From assembly GCA_945952355.1 (NCBI GenBank), contig CAMFIW010000178.1, forward strand, positions 1 to 6,386: 6,386 nucleotides of DNA, in the 5' to 3' direction. A model generated the notes under the pieces. The model saw only the letters and a list, made by a program, of their open reading frames with translations. It ran no database searches and was not told the DNA's origin. This DNA is from an uncultured Phenylobacterium sp. (GTDB lineage: Bacteria; Pseudomonadota; Alphaproteobacteria; Caulobacterales; Caulobacteraceae). A program made the position numbers and the translations under genes. Below, piece by piece: positions 5,809 through 6,386 of the stretch; positions within the stretch are counted from its first letter, which is position 1; every line of letters starts with the position of its first letter.

Positions 5809-6135
5809 TCAGCCCGCCGCGCCCTTCAGGCAGTTGAGCCAGGCGTCCTCGCGGGCCTTCTCGGCTTCGCGCAGCTGGGTCTCGGCGTCGCGGACGGCGG
5901 CGTCGTGCTTGCGCCATTCCAGGACAGCGCCCTCGCGGGCGGCGCGTGCGCCTTCCAGGGTCTCGAACCGCGCCAGGATGGCGCGGACGCTGTAGTTCAC
6001 CGGCGGGCCGACGGTTTCGCGATCCGGATAGACGCCGGTGATCGAGTCGGCGCTCTCCTTCTCGATCAGGAACACGTCCGCCCAGCCCGCGTGGTGGCGC
6101 ATCAAGGCCCAGGGGCGGGCGATCTGGTCGGTCAT
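5809..6135 (-). CDS. Hypothetical 108-residue protein with a charged helical C-terminal half
   Basis: I do not recognise this protein. The ATG (6133-6135) has GAGGAG eight bases upstream on the minus strand, a strong site that supports real translation. Residues 1-50 look like a small mixed fold with aromatic and strand-forming stretches (PWALMRHHAGWADVFLIEKE, then TGVYPDRETVGPPVNYSV). Residues 51-100 are rich in Arg, Glu and Ala, including EWRKHDAAVRDAETQLREAEKA, and would form a long amphipathic helix or short coiled coil. A single Cys (102) lies in WLNCLKG near the end. There is no signal peptide or membrane span, so it is probably cytoplasmic. It is divergent from the gene starting at 6310 and 65 bases upstream of the VOC gene, with which it may share a transcript. 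The name of any function would be guesswork. Confidence 0.75.
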   Translation of the reverse strand: MTDQIARPWALMRHHAGWADVFLIEKESADSITGVYPDRETVGPPVNYSVRAILARFETLEGARAAREGAVLEWRKHDAAVRDAETQLREAEKAREDAWLNCLKGAAG

Positions 6136-6174
6136 CGAAGGCTCCTCGAATCCGCATCAGCGGGGGTCGCGCCG

Positions 6175-6203
6175 AAATTAGCGCGCCTGCGCGCCGGCTC
6201 CAA
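6175..6203 (-). promoter_or_regulatory. Weak sigma70-like promoter candidate for the 5809-6135 gene
   Basis: On the minus strand TTGGAG (6203-6198) and TAATTT (6180-6175) are separated by 17 bases, with the -10 element about 40 bases before the ATG. Each hexamer keeps only about half of the E. coli consensus. The support is position plus the fact that TAATTT is one of the few AT-rich patches in the gap. No regulator site is apparent. Confidence 0.25.
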
Positions 6204-6300
6204 CGCCGCAGCGGCGAGATTCGGCTTCCCCGCGCGGCGGCTTTCGTGGAAAAGCGACGCCATTGAATTCGATCCATTCCTTCCGTCCGATTTTGCGTCC

Positions 6301-6304
6301 GGAG
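6301..6304 (+). promoter_or_regulatory. Ribosome binding site GGAG for the gene starting at 6310
   Basis: GGAG at 6301-6304 lies five bases before ATG 6310. The 60 bases before it (about 6240-6300) are clearly less GC-rich than the rest of the window, as expected for a promoter region; TTGAAT at 6263-6268 is a possible -35 element, without a convincing -10. Confidence 0.55.
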
Positions 6305-6309
6305 ATTTC

Positions 6310-6386
6310 ATGAGCGAGATCGTCGTCGCCCAGCAGTTTTGCGGGCCCCCCAATTCCGGCAATGGCGGCTATTGCTGCGGTGTCCT
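6310..6386 (+). CDS. Start of a probable hotdog-fold thioesterase family protein, cut off by the window end
   Basis: Only 25 full codons are visible: MSEIVVAQQF followed by CGPPNSGNGGYCCGV. The pattern F-x-GPP-x-S-x-NGGY followed by small residues is what I associate with the N-terminal beta-strand and glycine loop of uncharacterised acyl-CoA thioesterase-like (hotdog) proteins, where it leads into the central hotdog helix. The start is supported by GGAG at 6301-6304. The gene is divergent from the minus-strand gene ending its 5' side at 6135. Family is a tentative call from a short motif; no catalytic residue is yet in view. Three Cys within these 25 residues (11, 22, 23) are unusual for the neighbourhood. 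Confidence 0.6.
   Translation, partial: MSEIVVAQQFCGPPNSGNGGYCCGV

Noticed and set aside
5129..5995. Plus-strand frame of 288 codons across the b561 end and the VOC gene
   Set aside because: It shadows two real genes in other frames and is extremely Arg/Gly-rich.
6181..6217. GC-rich palindromic patches (GCGCGC runs and CGCCGC-A-GCGGCG) in the divergent gap
   Set aside because: Stem with a one-base loop and alternating GC runs are common by chance here; no repeat of them elsewhere in the window supports an element.

Overview
The window is a stretch of very G+C-rich DNA with strong G/C third-position bias, coding on nearly all of its length. Gene content (RlmJ-type methyltransferase, AsmA-family protein, class II cytochrome c, cytochrome b561, VOC protein) and protein style (Ala/Arg/Pro-rich, short intergenic gaps, GTG/TTG starts) point to an alphaproteobacterium, most likely of the Caulobacter/Phenylobacterium type. 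That placement is inference from composition and family resemblance; no rRNA, tRNA or other phylogenetic marker is present.

Layout. Bases 1-5369 carry six genes, all on the + strand: the 3' part of rlmJ (start lies before the window); a small one-membrane-span protein with a long Glu/Pro/Ala repeat tail; a minimal PglC-like phosphoglycosyl transferase starting at TTG; an AsmA-family protein of about 690 residues; a periplasmic cytochrome c' type (class II) c-type cytochrome; and a cytochrome b561 family membrane protein that begins 3 bases after the cytochrome c stop. Bases 5366-6135 carry two minus-strand genes: a single-domain VOC (glyoxalase-fold) protein whose stop codon shares a CTAG palindrome with the b561 stop, and a 108-residue protein of unknown function with a charged helical C-terminal half. 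From 6310 a new + strand gene runs off the window end; its first 25 residues look like the start of a hotdog-fold thioesterase family protein. The 174-base divergent gap 6136-6309 is the longest non-coding stretch.

How the genes relate. Only cytochrome c'/b561 form a convincing functional pair: the b561 protein is placed to pass electrons from the quinone pool to the periplasmic class II cytochrome. The phosphoglycosyl transferase and the AsmA protein are both envelope-related (lipid-linked sugar synthesis; envelope lipid homeostasis), but the 69-base gap and lack of other glycan genes do not prove one pathway. rlmJ, the VOC protein and the unknown 108-residue protein are probably independent housekeeping genes.

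I see no mobile element, CRISPR array, tRNA/rRNA, toxin-antitoxin or defence module. The region looks like ordinary chromosomal backbone. The most unusual feature is the small repeat protein at 848-1366, which has glutamate at every fourth residue for thirteen consecutive repeats, with a TGCA-rich palindrome upstream.
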